DNA of 64,000 bases from Aurantimonas endophytica (GTDB lineage Bacteria; Pseudomonadota; Alphaproteobacteria; Rhizobiales; Rhizobiaceae), in NCBI RefSeq assembly GCF_014196845.1, contig NZ_JACIEM010000004.1:597288-661287 (forward strand). Reading direction: 5' to 3'. Position 1 is the first letter of the stretch. Each line of letters opens with the position of its first letter. Below are positions 37,122-44,238 of this stretch, piece after piece. The position numbers were made by a program, and so were the translations under genes. The notes under the pieces are model-generated. The model was given only the letters and a program-made list of their open reading frames with translations. It had not been told where the DNA came from and did no database searches.

Positions 37122-38189
37122 TCAGCCTCGTTCCCGCAAGAAATCCGCAGAGTCTTTTCCCGTTTCGTTCTTGAATCGCCACCCGCGCTTCCATGCGTCG
37201 GCGCCGAGCTCCGGGGTCCCGAGCTTCACATAGCGCTGCCACTCGTTCGACTGCCATCCGCCTTCGTCCTTGAGGCGCACCACGTCATGCGTCTGGGCAT
37301 AGAACCACGTCGCCCACGAATGTCGGGCGGTGTGCGGCGTGAACAGGTGCTCGTCCATTTCGAGGCGCTTGCAGGCGGCGCCCCAGAACCGGAGCGGGTT
37401 GCCGCTGTTCTCCCGCTGCGCATAGGGGCGCCCGTCATAGCGCAGGAATAGGGGCCCAGGGTCGCCGAGATTGGGAATGGCAGATAGCGCCGCCACGACG
37501 CGGGGGATAAGCGTCACGGTCCGCTGCAGACCGTTCTTCGGGTCCCGCAGGATCGCATAGCGGTGCTCGAGCGAGATGTCGTTCCGGCCGTCGATCGCCA
37601 AGGCCTCCGAGACCCGAACGCCTTGGCCGAACAGGAAGGTGACTAGGGCAGGGGTCCAGGGGTTCGGCCACCGCCCGCGCATGACGGTCTCGACCATCGC
37701 GTTAGCCTGCTTCGGCAGGAAGAAGTAGGTGCGCTTGGCGCTGTCCTCGGGGCGCTTGACAAACGGGTTCTGCCCGCTGGAGCGCAGCACTGCGAGGACG
37801 GGAGCGTAGAACTGGCGACGGCGGGTTGCGGTCGCTGCGGACGGGTAGGCCTTTAAGGCGGCATCATCGATTTCTGCCTGACCTATATCGTCGATCCGAA
37901 GCCGCCCCAGTTGGGCAACCGGCTTCGCGAGGAATCGCGCCTCGCCGCCCTTCAGCTGGTAGAGCCGAGCCGCTTCGCTGAACGTGATAGAGGGTTCGCG
38001 ACCGGAGCCGTTTTGCTCGCGGATCTTCCTTTCGATGCTGATGCGGATGCCATCGGCTTCGTCTTTGTCGCGCGTTCTCGCTGACCGCCTGACTTCAACG
38101 CTATGAGGCTCACCACGTCGCCAGACAGTGACAGTCCCTCGGATCTGGTAGATGCCGGACTTTGAGTCGGGCTCGATTGTGAGGGGCAC
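37122..38189 (-). CDS. int: Prophage tyrosine-type integrase
   Basis: The 355-residue recombinase starts at GTG 38189 behind GAGAGG. The core catalytic residues are visible: Arg in FLFGQGVRVSEALAI, HxxR in TPHTARHSWATWFYAQ, then a GGW box in DEGGWQSNEWQRYVKL with the candidate nucleophile Tyr. The N-terminal part holds the SAM-like core-binding domain. The gene is read toward the tRNA-Ser gene, the usual layout for an integrase next to its attachment site. It catalyses integration and, with the upstream Xis-like protein, excision. Confidence 0.95.
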   Translation of the reverse strand: MPLTIEPDSKSGIYQIRGTVTVWRRGEPHSVEVRRSARTRDKDEADGIRISIERKIREQNGSGREPSITFSEAARLYQLKGGEARFLAKPVAQLGRLRIDDIGQAEIDDAALKAYPSAATATRRRQFYAPVLAVLRSSGQNPFVKRPEDSAKRTYFFLPKQANAMVETVMRGRWPNPWTPALVTFLFGQGVRVSEALAIDGRNDISLEHRYAILRDPKNGLQRTVTLIPRVVAALSAIPNLGDPGPLFLRYDGRPYAQRENSGNPLRFWGAACKRLEMDEHLFTPHTARHSWATWFYAQTHDVVRLKDEGGWQSNEWQRYVKLGTPELGADAWKRGWRFKNETGKDSADFLRERG

Positions 38190-38371
38190 TGCACCATCCT
38201 CTCGCCAAGAAGGCGCAACTGATCAGGCCGAAGCTTTACAGATCGACCAACGCGGGTGAAGGGGACGCCGTAGCGGCGGATAAGGTCGCGGACGTAGCGA
38301 GATGGGTTTTCGCTCTCTTCGTCCAGCCCTAGAGCCCGTGCGGCCTCATCAAGGGATATCGGTCGCTCCAT
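37952..38371 (-). CDS. Excisionase-like small DNA-binding protein overlapping integrase
   Basis: The product is 139 residues from the ATG at 38371. The first 60 residues form a helix-turn-helix/winged fold of the Xis/MerR-like sort (PISLDEAARALGLDEESENP, RYVRDLIRRYGVPFTRVGRS). The last 79 residues overlap the integrase start by 238 nt in another frame and are low-complexity, so that tail may be dispensable. Its position directly before int and size of the folded part suggest a recombination directionality factor. Confidence 0.68.
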   Translation of the reverse strand: MERPISLDEAARALGLDEESENPSRYVRDLIRRYGVPFTRVGRSVKLRPDQLRLLGERMVQCPSQSSPTQSPASTRSEGLSLSGDVVSLIALKSGGQRERATKTKPMASASASKGRSASKTAPVANPLSRSAKRLGSTS

Positions 38372-38460
38372 CACTGACCCGGTTCCTTCCTCGATGGCAC
38401 AGCCCGGTAGATCCCCGGCTCGCTGATCTTGCCGCCCTGGTATTCGCGCTCGCGGTTCAT
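38371..38460 (-). CDS. 29-residue coupled ORF with EPGIY motif
   Basis: A short frame (ATG 38460) ends with a TGA that shares a base with the Xis-like ATG, indicating translational coupling. It contains YQGGKISEPGIYRAVP, which resembles the N-terminus of phage PD-(D/E)XK exonuclease-type proteins (consensus ITEPGIY). It could be a leader peptide or the remains of such a gene. Confidence 0.4.
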   Translation of the reverse strand: MNREREYQGGKISEPGIYRAVPSRKEPGQ

Positions 38461-38774
38461 GGACGAGGATCCTTTGCGGGAGCGGCGGCGTACTCGCTGA
38501 GATCGACCACGCCCCAATATTCGATGAATGCCGTAGCCGCCTCGGCAAGCCTTTCCTGCCGCGCCGCATGGTTCGCTCTCTGCCGGTCCAGAACGGCCCA
38601 CTGCGGGTCATCCTGCGAGCAGGCGCGATGCTGCGTGATGTATGCTTCCTCGGTCTCACGGCATCGATAGTCGCCTTCGTCGATCGACTGGCTGCAGACG
38701 TTGCAGACCATCAGGCCGTGCCGACTGGTGCTGGCGTTCTCGTATCGGCAGCCCTTCCACTTGCTACGGCTCAT
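38457..38774 (-). CDS. Hypothetical phage protein with CxxC
   Basis: A 105-residue protein of the leftward arm, translated from the ATG at 38774, which overlaps the previous stop (ATGA). It has a CNVCSQSIDEGDYRC cluster in the middle, perhaps a small zinc-binding fold, and a C-terminal helix ending YAAAPAKDPRP. I do not recognise the family. The tight 4-nt overlaps with both neighbours support that it is real. Confidence 0.6.
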   Translation of the reverse strand: MSRSKWKGCRYENASTSRHGLMVCNVCSQSIDEGDYRCRETEEAYITQHRACSQDDPQWAVLDRQRANHAARQERLAEAATAFIEYWGVVDLSEYAAAPAKDPRP

Positions 38775-39061
38775 GCTGCCATCCCGGCCCGCAGGCTCTC
38801 GTTCTCGGCGCGGAGCCGGTTGTTCTCTGCGACGGTCTGCTGGTGCTGCTGTTCGCGCGCTCGTATGAAGCCGACGCCGTCCAGCCAGATCGCCAGTCGG
38901 ATGGTGAAGGGGAGGCTGGTCATCGAATGCCCCCTCGGCTGCGCGACGAAGCTTTCGCTGTTCCGTAGGTCTTCCGCGGCCCACTTCGCCTCAAGGCTGG
39001 CGACTGCCGGGATCAGCGTGAACGCGGCCACAAGGACGATGAGGGCGGCGTCGCGCATCAC
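38771..39061 (-). CDS. Small membrane protein with coiled-coil tail
   Basis: The 96-residue protein has an N-terminal hydrophobic segment (AALIVLVAAFTLIPAVASL, residues 5-23), which could be a signal anchor. A basic/aromatic middle and a C-terminal coiled coil (REQQHQQTVAENNRLRAENE) follow. It resembles small accessory proteins of temperate phages but has no name I can defend. It starts at 39061 and overlaps its neighbour on either side by 4 nt. Confidence 0.55.
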   Translation of the reverse strand: MMRDAALIVLVAAFTLIPAVASLEAKWAAEDLRNSESFVAQPRGHSMTSLPFTIRLAIWLDGVGFIRAREQQHQQTVAENNRLRAENESLRAGMAA

Positions 39062-39231
39062 GCAGCCCTCGCCAGACGCGCCCGGCGGGCCATGTCGATG
39101 TTCTGCCGGTAGCAGGCGACGACGAACGGACGGCCCTGCGGCATCTGCCAGAAGCCGGCGCCCTTGCGCTTGCCCATGAGGGTGAGACGCGCCTGCTCGG
39201 CAACGGCGAGGTGGAACATGATCCGGCCCAT
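39058..39231 (-). CDS. Small basic hypothetical phage protein
   Basis: 57 residues from the ATG at 39231, overlapping the upstream stop by one base and the next start by four. The sequence is basic, with MGKRKGAGFWQMPQGRPFVV in the middle. No family recognised; its place in an unbroken chain of overlapping genes is the main support. Confidence 0.5.
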   Translation of the reverse strand: MGRIMFHLAVAEQARLTLMGKRKGAGFWQMPQGRPFVVACYRQNIDMARRARLARAA

Positions 39232-39539
39232 CACGCGGCCTCCGCTCGGCGGCTGCTGGTCATCGCCTCGGCGGTCGTTAGACCATCCCGGATGTTTCGG
39301 CAGGCGATGAACACGTCGCTGTAAACGCCGCGCCACATCTCGTTCTCGCGGCCGAACAGCTTGAGGGTTTCCTCAACAATGGCCCGGCGATGGAAGGCGA
39401 GGTCCGTGCTGTTGAAGACCCGCTCGGCGACGTCGGGCGCAGCCATGATCGCGGCTTCCTGTGCCGCTGTAATCGACGGCGCCCCGATGATGCGGATCGT
39501 CTCGATGATGAAATACCGATCGTCCATGACGTGCCTCAT
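39231..39539 (-). CDS. Hypothetical phage protein, early leftward arm
   Basis: 102 residues from the ATG at 39539, which overlaps the upstream stop codon (ATGA); MDDRYFIIET four codons later is an alternative start. The protein is mainly helical (ITAAQEAAIMAAPDVAERVF, RRAIVEETLKLFGREN). No domain recognised. Confidence 0.58.
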   Translation of the reverse strand: MRHVMDDRYFIIETIRIIGAPSITAAQEAAIMAAPDVAERVFNSTDLAFHRRAIVEETLKLFGRENEMWRGVYSDVFIACRNIRDGLTTAEAMTSSRRAEAA

Positions 39540-39799
39540 TCTGCTGCCTGCGCCACGACGGCGCGGTGCTGGGGAAGGTTCAAGGCTGCGATGCGATTGC
39601 GCTCGGCGGTGCCGTGGCGGCGCTCGATCTGGTCCAGCGAGGGCAGGGCGGCGAAGCGGGCTTCGGCGCGGCGGCGGGCCTCGCGCTCGGCTATGCCGTT
39701 GCGCTCCTCGTCCTCGGCGATGGCGTCGTTCTTCCGCTTCCAGTCCTGGTAGCTGAGGCCGTCGGGGAAGCCGTTGAAGCCGCGGCGCTCGATATTCAT
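39536..39799 (-). CDS. Hypothetical phage protein, charged helical
   Basis: 87 residues starting MNIERRGFNGFPDGLSYQDW, followed by a long charged helix (AEDEERNGIAEREARRRAEA) and SLDQIERRHGTAERNRIAAL. Probably an accessory or regulatory protein of the lysogeny arm; function unknown. Confidence 0.58.
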   Translation of the reverse strand: MNIERRGFNGFPDGLSYQDWKRKNDAIAEDEERNGIAEREARRRAEARFAALPSLDQIERRHGTAERNRIAALNLPQHRAVVAQAAE

Positions 39800-39819
39800 G
39801 ACGACACTCCCGCCCGATC

Positions 39820-40110
39820 TCAGGCCGCTTCGGCGGCGCGAGGCTCGATGTCGATGCGGAGCGTGGTGGAGGACTTGAGGCAGCGTTCGATCGCACAGCC
39901 CATCACCTTCTCGACCGCCTTGCGATCCAGTCGCTTCGTCTCGATCGCCTTGATGCTGGCGACATACTGATCGCCGCCCACGGCGTGACGATCGTCAGAC
40001 GCCATGTCGAAGATGACGGTCTTCAACTCGTCTTCGCGAGCCGCCAGAGCCTTCTTCTGCTCCCGGATATCGGCAAGTTCGTCGACTGGATGGCGGTTGG
40101 TGGCTGGCAT
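39820..40110 (-). CDS. Hypothetical phage protein, first gene of leftward early transcript
   Basis: 96 residues if started at the ATG at 40110, which has GGAG 6 nt upstream; an ATG at 40122 would add four. The N-terminal helix pair (NRHPVDELADIREQKKALAA) is followed by ELKTVIFDMASDDRHAVGGD and QYVASIKAIETKRLDRKAVE, a pattern seen in small phage proteins of unknown role. It lies directly behind the operator-bearing promoter at 40149-40175, so it should be repressed in the lysogen. Confidence 0.62.
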   Translation of the reverse strand: MPATNRHPVDELADIREQKKALAAREDELKTVIFDMASDDRHAVGGDQYVASIKAIETKRLDRKAVEKVMGCAIERCLKSSTTLRIDIEPRAAEAA

Positions 40111-40148
40111 CTCGATCTCCATCGGCTGGGGTAGTGCGATGGAGGAGA

Positions 40149-40204
40149 TATCGCAGAATATGCGATACTACGCAAGAGGGCTATCTTATAACATGCGATA
40201 TCGC
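40149..40204. promoter_or_regulatory. Leftward early promoter with CI-type operators
   Basis: TATCGCA-GAATA-TGCGATA (40149-40167) is a perfect 7-bp inverted repeat. A second palindrome, GCGATATCGC, lies at 40195-40204. Read leftward, TTGCGT (40175-40170) is a possible -35 with the operator filling the 17-bp spacer before GATATC. The same operator sits in the cI/cro gap at 42646-42713, so the prophage repressor should shut this promoter. Confidence 0.72.
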
Positions 40205-40263
40205 CGGACAAACAAAAACCCCGGCGCCAGGGCCGGGGTCGGTTGGTGCGGAGGCTCTTGAGG

Positions 40264-41031
40264 TTACGCGGCTAGCCGTCGCAGCTCGCTTAGGTCGGCC
40301 TTGAGATCGATAATCTTCGCGGCGCGATTGAGAATGAGTAGCTGATCCGACCCAAAACTCGATCTCGACGAAAGTGCCGCGACTGTCCTCGGAGCGTTGT
40401 CTAGTCGGCGGATATCATCGAGTTTCACGTACGCAGACGATACCGAGGCCGGGGCCGGTGTAATAACCTCGATCGCAATCTCCCGGTGATCGGTGCGAAC
40501 CAACGCATCGACCTTCCAAGCATGCGTCGACGCGCCCGATATCGCGGCCTCTGCGAACACATTCTTCACGCCAAATACGTCCGTCAGGCGATCCACGATA
40601 GACACGCGCATCTCCGCGTCCAGCTTCTTCGCCAGGCGCTCCGCCGTGATCGCCACCGCCCGTCGAGACGCGTCCGCAACTATTGCAACCCATCCCGCTG
40701 CCGTTTCCGGTCGGGCTTCTGCCTCAAAAATCTCGAAATGATTAAACCGAACACCCACTTCGCTCGCGACAGTGTTTGCCGCCCTGCGGAAAATGGGCAA
40801 CGCACCCATCATGTCCGCCTCGGCATAAGCCGCGCCATCATCAGTTATCAAGCAGCGCCCGCCCTCAACCGAAATGCGCACGCTGACATGCGCCCCGGAA
40901 GGGAAAAGGACGGGCGTTGTGATCACTCCACCGGAGCTCCCGGCGCGCACGCGAACCAGCTCACTCGCAATTCTGTCGAGCAAGATCTTTGGAGCCTCTA
41001 CGCCCCAAGTCAGAGAAGTTGCGGTGCCCAT
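40264..41031 (-). CDS. DUF1828-like protein, cargo module gene 2
   Basis: The 255-residue protein has the N-terminal pattern of DUF1828-type phage/plasmid proteins: TTPVLFPSGAHVSVRISVEG followed by CLITDDGAAYAEADMMG. The C-terminal half resembles a nuclease-like alpha/beta region (KVDALVRTDHREIAIEVITP, consistent with a D...E-x-K order in which E-V-I replaces E-x-K). The gene is transcribed leftward, overlaps the upstream partner by 22 nt, and lies between the early leftward promoter and the repressor, where phages often carry lysogenic-conversion or defence genes. Family assignment is by eye; function unknown. Confidence 0.6.
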   Translation of the reverse strand: MGTATSLTWGVEAPKILLDRIASELVRVRAGSSGGVITTPVLFPSGAHVSVRISVEGGRCLITDDGAAYAEADMMGALPIFRRAANTVASEVGVRFNHFEIFEAEARPETAAGWVAIVADASRRAVAITAERLAKKLDAEMRVSIVDRLTDVFGVKNVFAEAAISGASTHAWKVDALVRTDHREIAIEVITPAPASVSSAYVKLDDIRRLDNAPRTVAALSSRSSFGSDQLLILNRAAKIIDLKADLSELRRLAA

Positions 41032-41531
41032 GGCGGTGCAGGTATGTCCATCGCGTTGTCAAGCTGGAAGGTATCACGCAGATATTGCAATAGCGCGTTA
41101 AAACTGTCGGGCTCCGGATCAATGGGTTTGACGACCGGAAGGTTTCCCGCCTGCATTGCCTCTAGGCCGAGTGCAGCATTCTCAGGGAAATCGTGAATGC
41201 TGGTCATAGCCATAAGACCGAGAAGTTCAGCCGGCCCAACTCGGTTTGTGTGCGGCTGTCGCGGTCGCCAATCAATACGAGCGATCCGGTAGTTGGTGCC
41301 ATTCACATCCATGATGAGCTGAAAGGTCACCCGCTCGTCTGGTTCATCCGTCCAAGCCGTACCGACGATTGATACACCAAGGAGGTCAACAGGGGCACAA
41401 TCGCAGACGATGGGTACTCTTAGGTAGCGGGCATTCTGACGGTCCACCTTCCAGTCGATTGGAGGTAGCGCGATTTTGGGCGCCTCGTATGCGGTTGCGA
41501 GTGACGCAAGTATGGACTCTTCATCATTCAC
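41010..41531 (-). CDS. Hypothetical protein, cargo module gene 1
   Basis: 173 residues from a GTG at 41531 preceded by a GGAGG-containing stretch; an ATG at 41594 would add a poly-Gly segment. The protein has CDCAPVDLLGVSIVGTAWTD, VTFQLIMDVNGTNYRIARID and RVGPAELLGLMAMTSIHDFP, the latter resembling the DUF6978/HEPN-like loop found in small defence-associated proteins, but I cannot assign it. The 22-nt overlap with the DUF1828-like gene shows they are a two-gene unit. GC is somewhat lower than in the core phage genes. Confidence 0.55.
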   Translation of the reverse strand: MNDEESILASLATAYEAPKIALPPIDWKVDRQNARYLRVPIVCDCAPVDLLGVSIVGTAWTDEPDERVTFQLIMDVNGTNYRIARIDWRPRQPHTNRVGPAELLGLMAMTSIHDFPENAALGLEAMQAGNLPVVKPIDPEPDSFNALLQYLRDTFQLDNAMDIPAPPWAPQLL

Positions 41532-41672
41532 GCCACCCCCGCCTCCCGCATGCGCCGCAGCCAAACCGATCCCCGGGTTATCCCCGATACGCACAGGCAG
41601 TTATCGACACCCTCGACTCTTCGCTCCAGTTCGGGAATCAATGGGAACGAAACATGAACGGAGGCGAGCGGC

Positions 41673-42008
41673 GTGTGTGGTGAGACGAGTGAAATTACAG
41701 CAGGCGCGCGACTTGTCTCAGATCTCAATGCGGTAGCCATAACCTGCCAGGAGTGCGGGCGATCGAACATGCTTTTCCCGAACGACGCGCGTCGGTGGGC
41801 TGCCCCTGATCGGGCTGCATCGTCATACCTGGCAGCGTTGTTCTGCAAGCGATGCCGGGACGGGGTAGCCAGAGGCAAGCTTCTGACAGTCCGTGTCACG
41901 TGGCGAGATGAGAAGGCGGAGAGGGCCCGGCTGAGCATGCTCAGACTATGCCAGACCCGACGATCTTATGAACGGCGACCACGCGCTTACGGTCAAAGCG
42001 CATGGTGA
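41673..42008 (+). CDS. Small zinc-ribbon-like protein
   Basis: 111 codons from GTG 41673 with GGAGG 8 nt upstream. Two Cys pairs (ITCQECGRSN and LFCKRCRDG) spaced about 34 residues apart suggest a zinc knuckle. The 3' end overlaps the convergent repressor gene by 68 nt, which weakens the C-terminus of the prediction. Confidence 0.45.
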   Translation: MCGETSEITAGARLVSDLNAVAITCQECGRSNMLFPNDARRWAAPDRAASSYLAALFCKRCRDGVARGKLLTVRVTWRDEKAERARLSMLRLCQTRRSYERRPRAYGQSAW

Positions 42009-42627
42009 ATCTCTCCGCCTCGGGCACGTCATCCGGGGCATCTTCCCGCGGCTGATATTGCTCGAGGACGAGCTCGCGAGAGTTCATAGAAACAAAGCGC
42101 TTCACGTAGCCGGCCATGTCTTGGCTCTCGTCCTCCTCGGCTATCTGGACGACGACGTAATCCGTCTGGCGAACAGGAAGATGCGGGTTCACGAACACCG
42201 CCTCGCCCGGGTGATAGCGAGGCTCCATTGAGCCTCCGTGGACGAAGACCCCATACGCATCAGGCACACCGGCCAGCTGCGGCGGGCAGAGCACATCCAT
42301 GATTCGATTGCCGTTCAGCACGAACTTTCCGTCCAGGCCGGCGACCCCCGATCCAAGCATCGGGATCGTTCCGGTGATATGCGGGATAGGGACGGGCGGT
42401 GAGGCGTTGGAGGGCGGATCTTGCCGGGGAGGTTGACGGTCGCCGGAATAGAGCGCCCCCGGATCGACCTTCAACTCCCGAGCCAGGTTCTTCTCGTGCT
42501 TCGGCATGATGCGCGTGTGCGCGTTCTCGATCCGGCTGATGGTCTGCCACGTGACGCCGATCCGATCGGCTAGATCGGTCTGCGTCAGGCCCGCAGCTTC
42601 CCGCAGCTCTTTCACACGATTCTCCAT
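41941..42627 (-). CDS. Prophage CI-like repressor (XRE HTH plus S24 peptidase domain)
   Basis: 228 residues from ATG 42627; ATG 42648 is in frame but lies inside the first operator. The N-terminal helix-turn-helix is VKELREAAGLTQTDLADRIG, then VTWQTISRIENAHTRI. The C-terminal LexA/S24 domain has the catalytic Ser in YGVFVHGGSMEPRYHPGEAV and Lys in MAGYVKRFVS, so it should self-cleave when RecA is activated. It is divergent from the Cro-like gene and flanked by its likely operators. It maintains lysogeny by repressing the 42.7-kb rightward and 40.15-kb leftward promoters. Confidence 0.93.
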   Translation of the reverse strand: MENRVKELREAAGLTQTDLADRIGVTWQTISRIENAHTRIMPKHEKNLARELKVDPGALYSGDRQPPRQDPPSNASPPVPIPHITGTIPMLGSGVAGLDGKFVLNGNRIMDVLCPPQLAGVPDAYGVFVHGGSMEPRYHPGEAVFVNPHLPVRQTDYVVVQIAEEDESQDMAGYVKRFVSMNSRELVLEQYQPREDAPDDVPEAERFTMRFDRKRVVAVHKIVGSGIV

Positions 42628-42645
42628 CAAAAACCGGATATCAGC

Positions 42646-42717
42646 CATCGCACAAAATGCGTATCGCAGAAAAACCGATGCGCGGCGTTGACGACATCGC
42701 ATAAACTGCGATATGAA
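42646..42717. promoter_or_regulatory. cI/cro switch: three operator copies and rightward promoter
   Basis: CATCGCA-CAAAA-TGCGTAT (42646-42664), a half-operator TATCGCA (42662-42668), and CATCGCA-TAAAC-TGCGATA (42695-42713). The last fills the spacer of a rightward promoter: TTGACG (42688-42693), 18 bp, TATGAA (42712-42717). Repressor bound there would block polymerase directly, as at the leftward promoter near 40.16 kb. Confidence 0.75.
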
Positions 42718-42740
42718 GGGCTCTGACTTGGAGCCGTTGC

Positions 42741-42992
42741 ATGAAATCCCTCAAAGACTGGCGCGAAGGAAAAGGCTGGAACACCCAGCGTTTGGCCGAA
42801 GAGCTTGGGCTTGATGAGCGGTCCGGCGCGGGCACTGTCTGGCGTTGGGAAACCGGCCGTAGCCGCCCCGATGCAGATGTGGTCGCGAAGATCGCAGAGA
42901 TTACCGGCGGAGCCGTCACCGCTCACGACATGCACCTTACGAGGCTCGCCTTTCTACAGGTGAAATCACCGTCCGCCGGGGTCGCGGCATGA
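42741..42992 (+). CDS. Cro/CI-family small repressor
   Basis: The 83-residue protein is first on the rightward transcript (ATG 42741, GGAG upstream). It has a compact HTH: KSLKDWREGKGWNTQRLAEE, GAGTVWRWETGRSRPDADVV, KIAEITGGAVTAHDM. Size and position divergent from the CI-like gene fit a Cro-type protein that tips the switch to lytic growth by binding the same operators. Confidence 0.85.
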   Translation: MKSLKDWREGKGWNTQRLAEELGLDERSGAGTVWRWETGRSRPDADVVAKIAEITGGAVTAHDMHLTRLAFLQVKSPSAGVAA

Positions 42993-43306
42993 TCGCTGTT
43001 CTCGCGCTTGCCGCATCCGCGGTTTGCTCCGGCTCCGCTCTTTTTCTCGTTTTCCGCGACGCGCGGCGAGGCGGAGGGGTTTTCCCCGTCCGCCTTCCGC
43101 AACCTTCTGACAATCTCATCGGCGATCTCGCCGATGCTGATGGCTCCACCTCTGCCTGCAAGCTCGTTGGTGGGCCTCTCGCTCCGTTCAATCGTTCGCT
43201 CCCGTCTCGTGTCCGTTTCCATGACCAGCAATTTGGCATGGAGGGACATGCATGTCCGACACGAGACGTGTCGCGCACGACACCAAGCGCGACGAGGGCG
43301 ACATGA
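42989..43306 (+). CDS. Possible small membrane protein after cro
   Basis: The ATG at 42989 overlaps the Cro-like stop (ATGA). The first 22 residues (IAVLALAASAVCSGSALFLVF) are hydrophobic. The rest looks poor in structure, and the frame overlaps the next gene by 55 nt. An antisense frame (42923-43249) with better amino-acid composition competes for this stretch. Doubtful. Confidence 0.3.
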   Translation: MIAVLALAASAVCSGSALFLVFRDARRGGGVFPVRLPQPSDNLIGDLADADGSTSACKLVGGPLAPFNRSLPSRVRFHDQQFGMEGHACPTRDVSRTTPSATRAT

Positions 43307-43701
43307 GCGAAATGGCCGTCATCGAGGCCCGGGAGCGCCTCGTGTTCCTGACGATACGCGAGCATCGCGGCCCGGCAGACACATGGACCGCTGCCCGCGA
43401 CAGAACCGCCCGCAAAATTGGGCTCGACCCGTCCTACGCGCGCCGCCTCTGGCAGCGTTGGCAGGACATGAAAGATGTTTCAGGCGGCGCCTATCGCTCG
43501 CTGCTGCTCGCCTACCAGGCGCAGTGCGACCGCCTCGATGAAATTGGCGACCGCTATGACCGCAAAACGAAGGATCTCTTGAATGAAGCGCATGGCGAGA
43601 AGCGGCGCGAGAGCGGTCCGGAAAGCCATCTTCTACTGGCTGGTCAGCTTGTTCCGCCGCCGACATCGCCGCTTTGCCGAGCGGGACAGGAGCGAGCCTG
43701 A
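43252..43701 (+). CDS. Hypothetical early phage protein with HTH-like helix
   Basis: 149 residues from ATG 43252, which has GGAGGG 7 nt upstream; ATG 43303 is an alternative. It contains WTAARDRTARKIGLDPSYAR followed by RLWQRWQDMKDVSGGAYRSL, a helical DNA-binding-like region, and a coiled segment. The stop is immediately followed by the RusA start. Similar-sized proteins sit before rusA in other alphaproteobacterial prophages; role unknown. Confidence 0.7.
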   Translation: MSDTRRVAHDTKRDEGDMSEMAVIEARERLVFLTIREHRGPADTWTAARDRTARKIGLDPSYARRLWQRWQDMKDVSGGAYRSLLLAYQAQCDRLDEIGDRYDRKTKDLLNEAHGEKRRESGPESHLLLAGQLVPPPTSPLCRAGQERA

Positions 43702-44238
43702 ATGAGCGCGGTAGCGGAAATCACGAAATCGGAGCCCGTGGCGGGGCGCCGTGAGCGAGTGACCGGGGAGGGCGCCTCCCAGCCCACCCCGGTCGCTTTC
43801 ACCATTCCTACCCCGCCGTCGGCAAACGCACTGTTTCGGAATGTGAAAGGCGTCGGCCGGGTCAAGGCAAAACGCTACGACGACTTCGTCCGGATGGCCG
43901 TCACCGCGATCCGGGGCCAAGGGATCCGCCCCATCGCAGGCAATGTCGTTGCGATCTTCGGCGTTGAGCGGATGTCCGACCGGGCCGACATCGACAATCG
44001 CATCAAGGCGATGCTCGACGCGATCGTCGAGGCCAAGACGATCGAGGACGACCGGTTCGTGACGGCCCTCGCAATTTCGTGGCTGCCTTCAGCCAACGGC
44101 ATGTCGCACGTCCGCCTGCTGCCCGTGCAGCGGCTCGACGTGAGCTTCCACCCCTCGACCAACGGCGCGACCGGCGGGTGGTTCATCAATGCGCCTGATC
44201 AAGAAGAGGAGGAGCGTCATGGCCATTTCACTGGCTGA
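43702..44238 (+). CDS. RusA-family Holliday junction resolvase
   Basis: The 178-residue protein has a flexible N-terminal extension of about 30 residues. The RusA core is FTIPTPPSANALFRNVKGVG, VKAKRYDDFVRMAVTAIR, and the acidic catalytic cluster RADIDNRIKAMLDAIVEAKT followed by IEDDRFVTAL. These Asp residues bind the metal that cuts branched DNA at symmetric sites. It resolves recombination or replication intermediates and lies in front of the Sak4-like ATPase and DUF669 genes. Its last 20 nt overlap the next gene. Confidence 0.92.
   Translation: MSAVAEITKSEPVAGRRERVTGEGASQPTPVAFTIPTPPSANALFRNVKGVGRVKAKRYDDFVRMAVTAIRGQGIRPIAGNVVAIFGVERMSDRADIDNRIKAMLDAIVEAKTIEDDRFVTALAISWLPSANGMSHVRLLPVQRLDVSFHPSTNGATGGWFINAPDQEEEERHGHFTG

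Noticed and set aside
42923..43249. Minus-strand 108-codon frame behind cro
   Set aside because: It contains a plausible helix (GEIADEIVRRLRKADGEN), but would be transcribed against the main rightward early operon and overlaps cro; left as an open alternative to the equally doubtful plus-strand frame.
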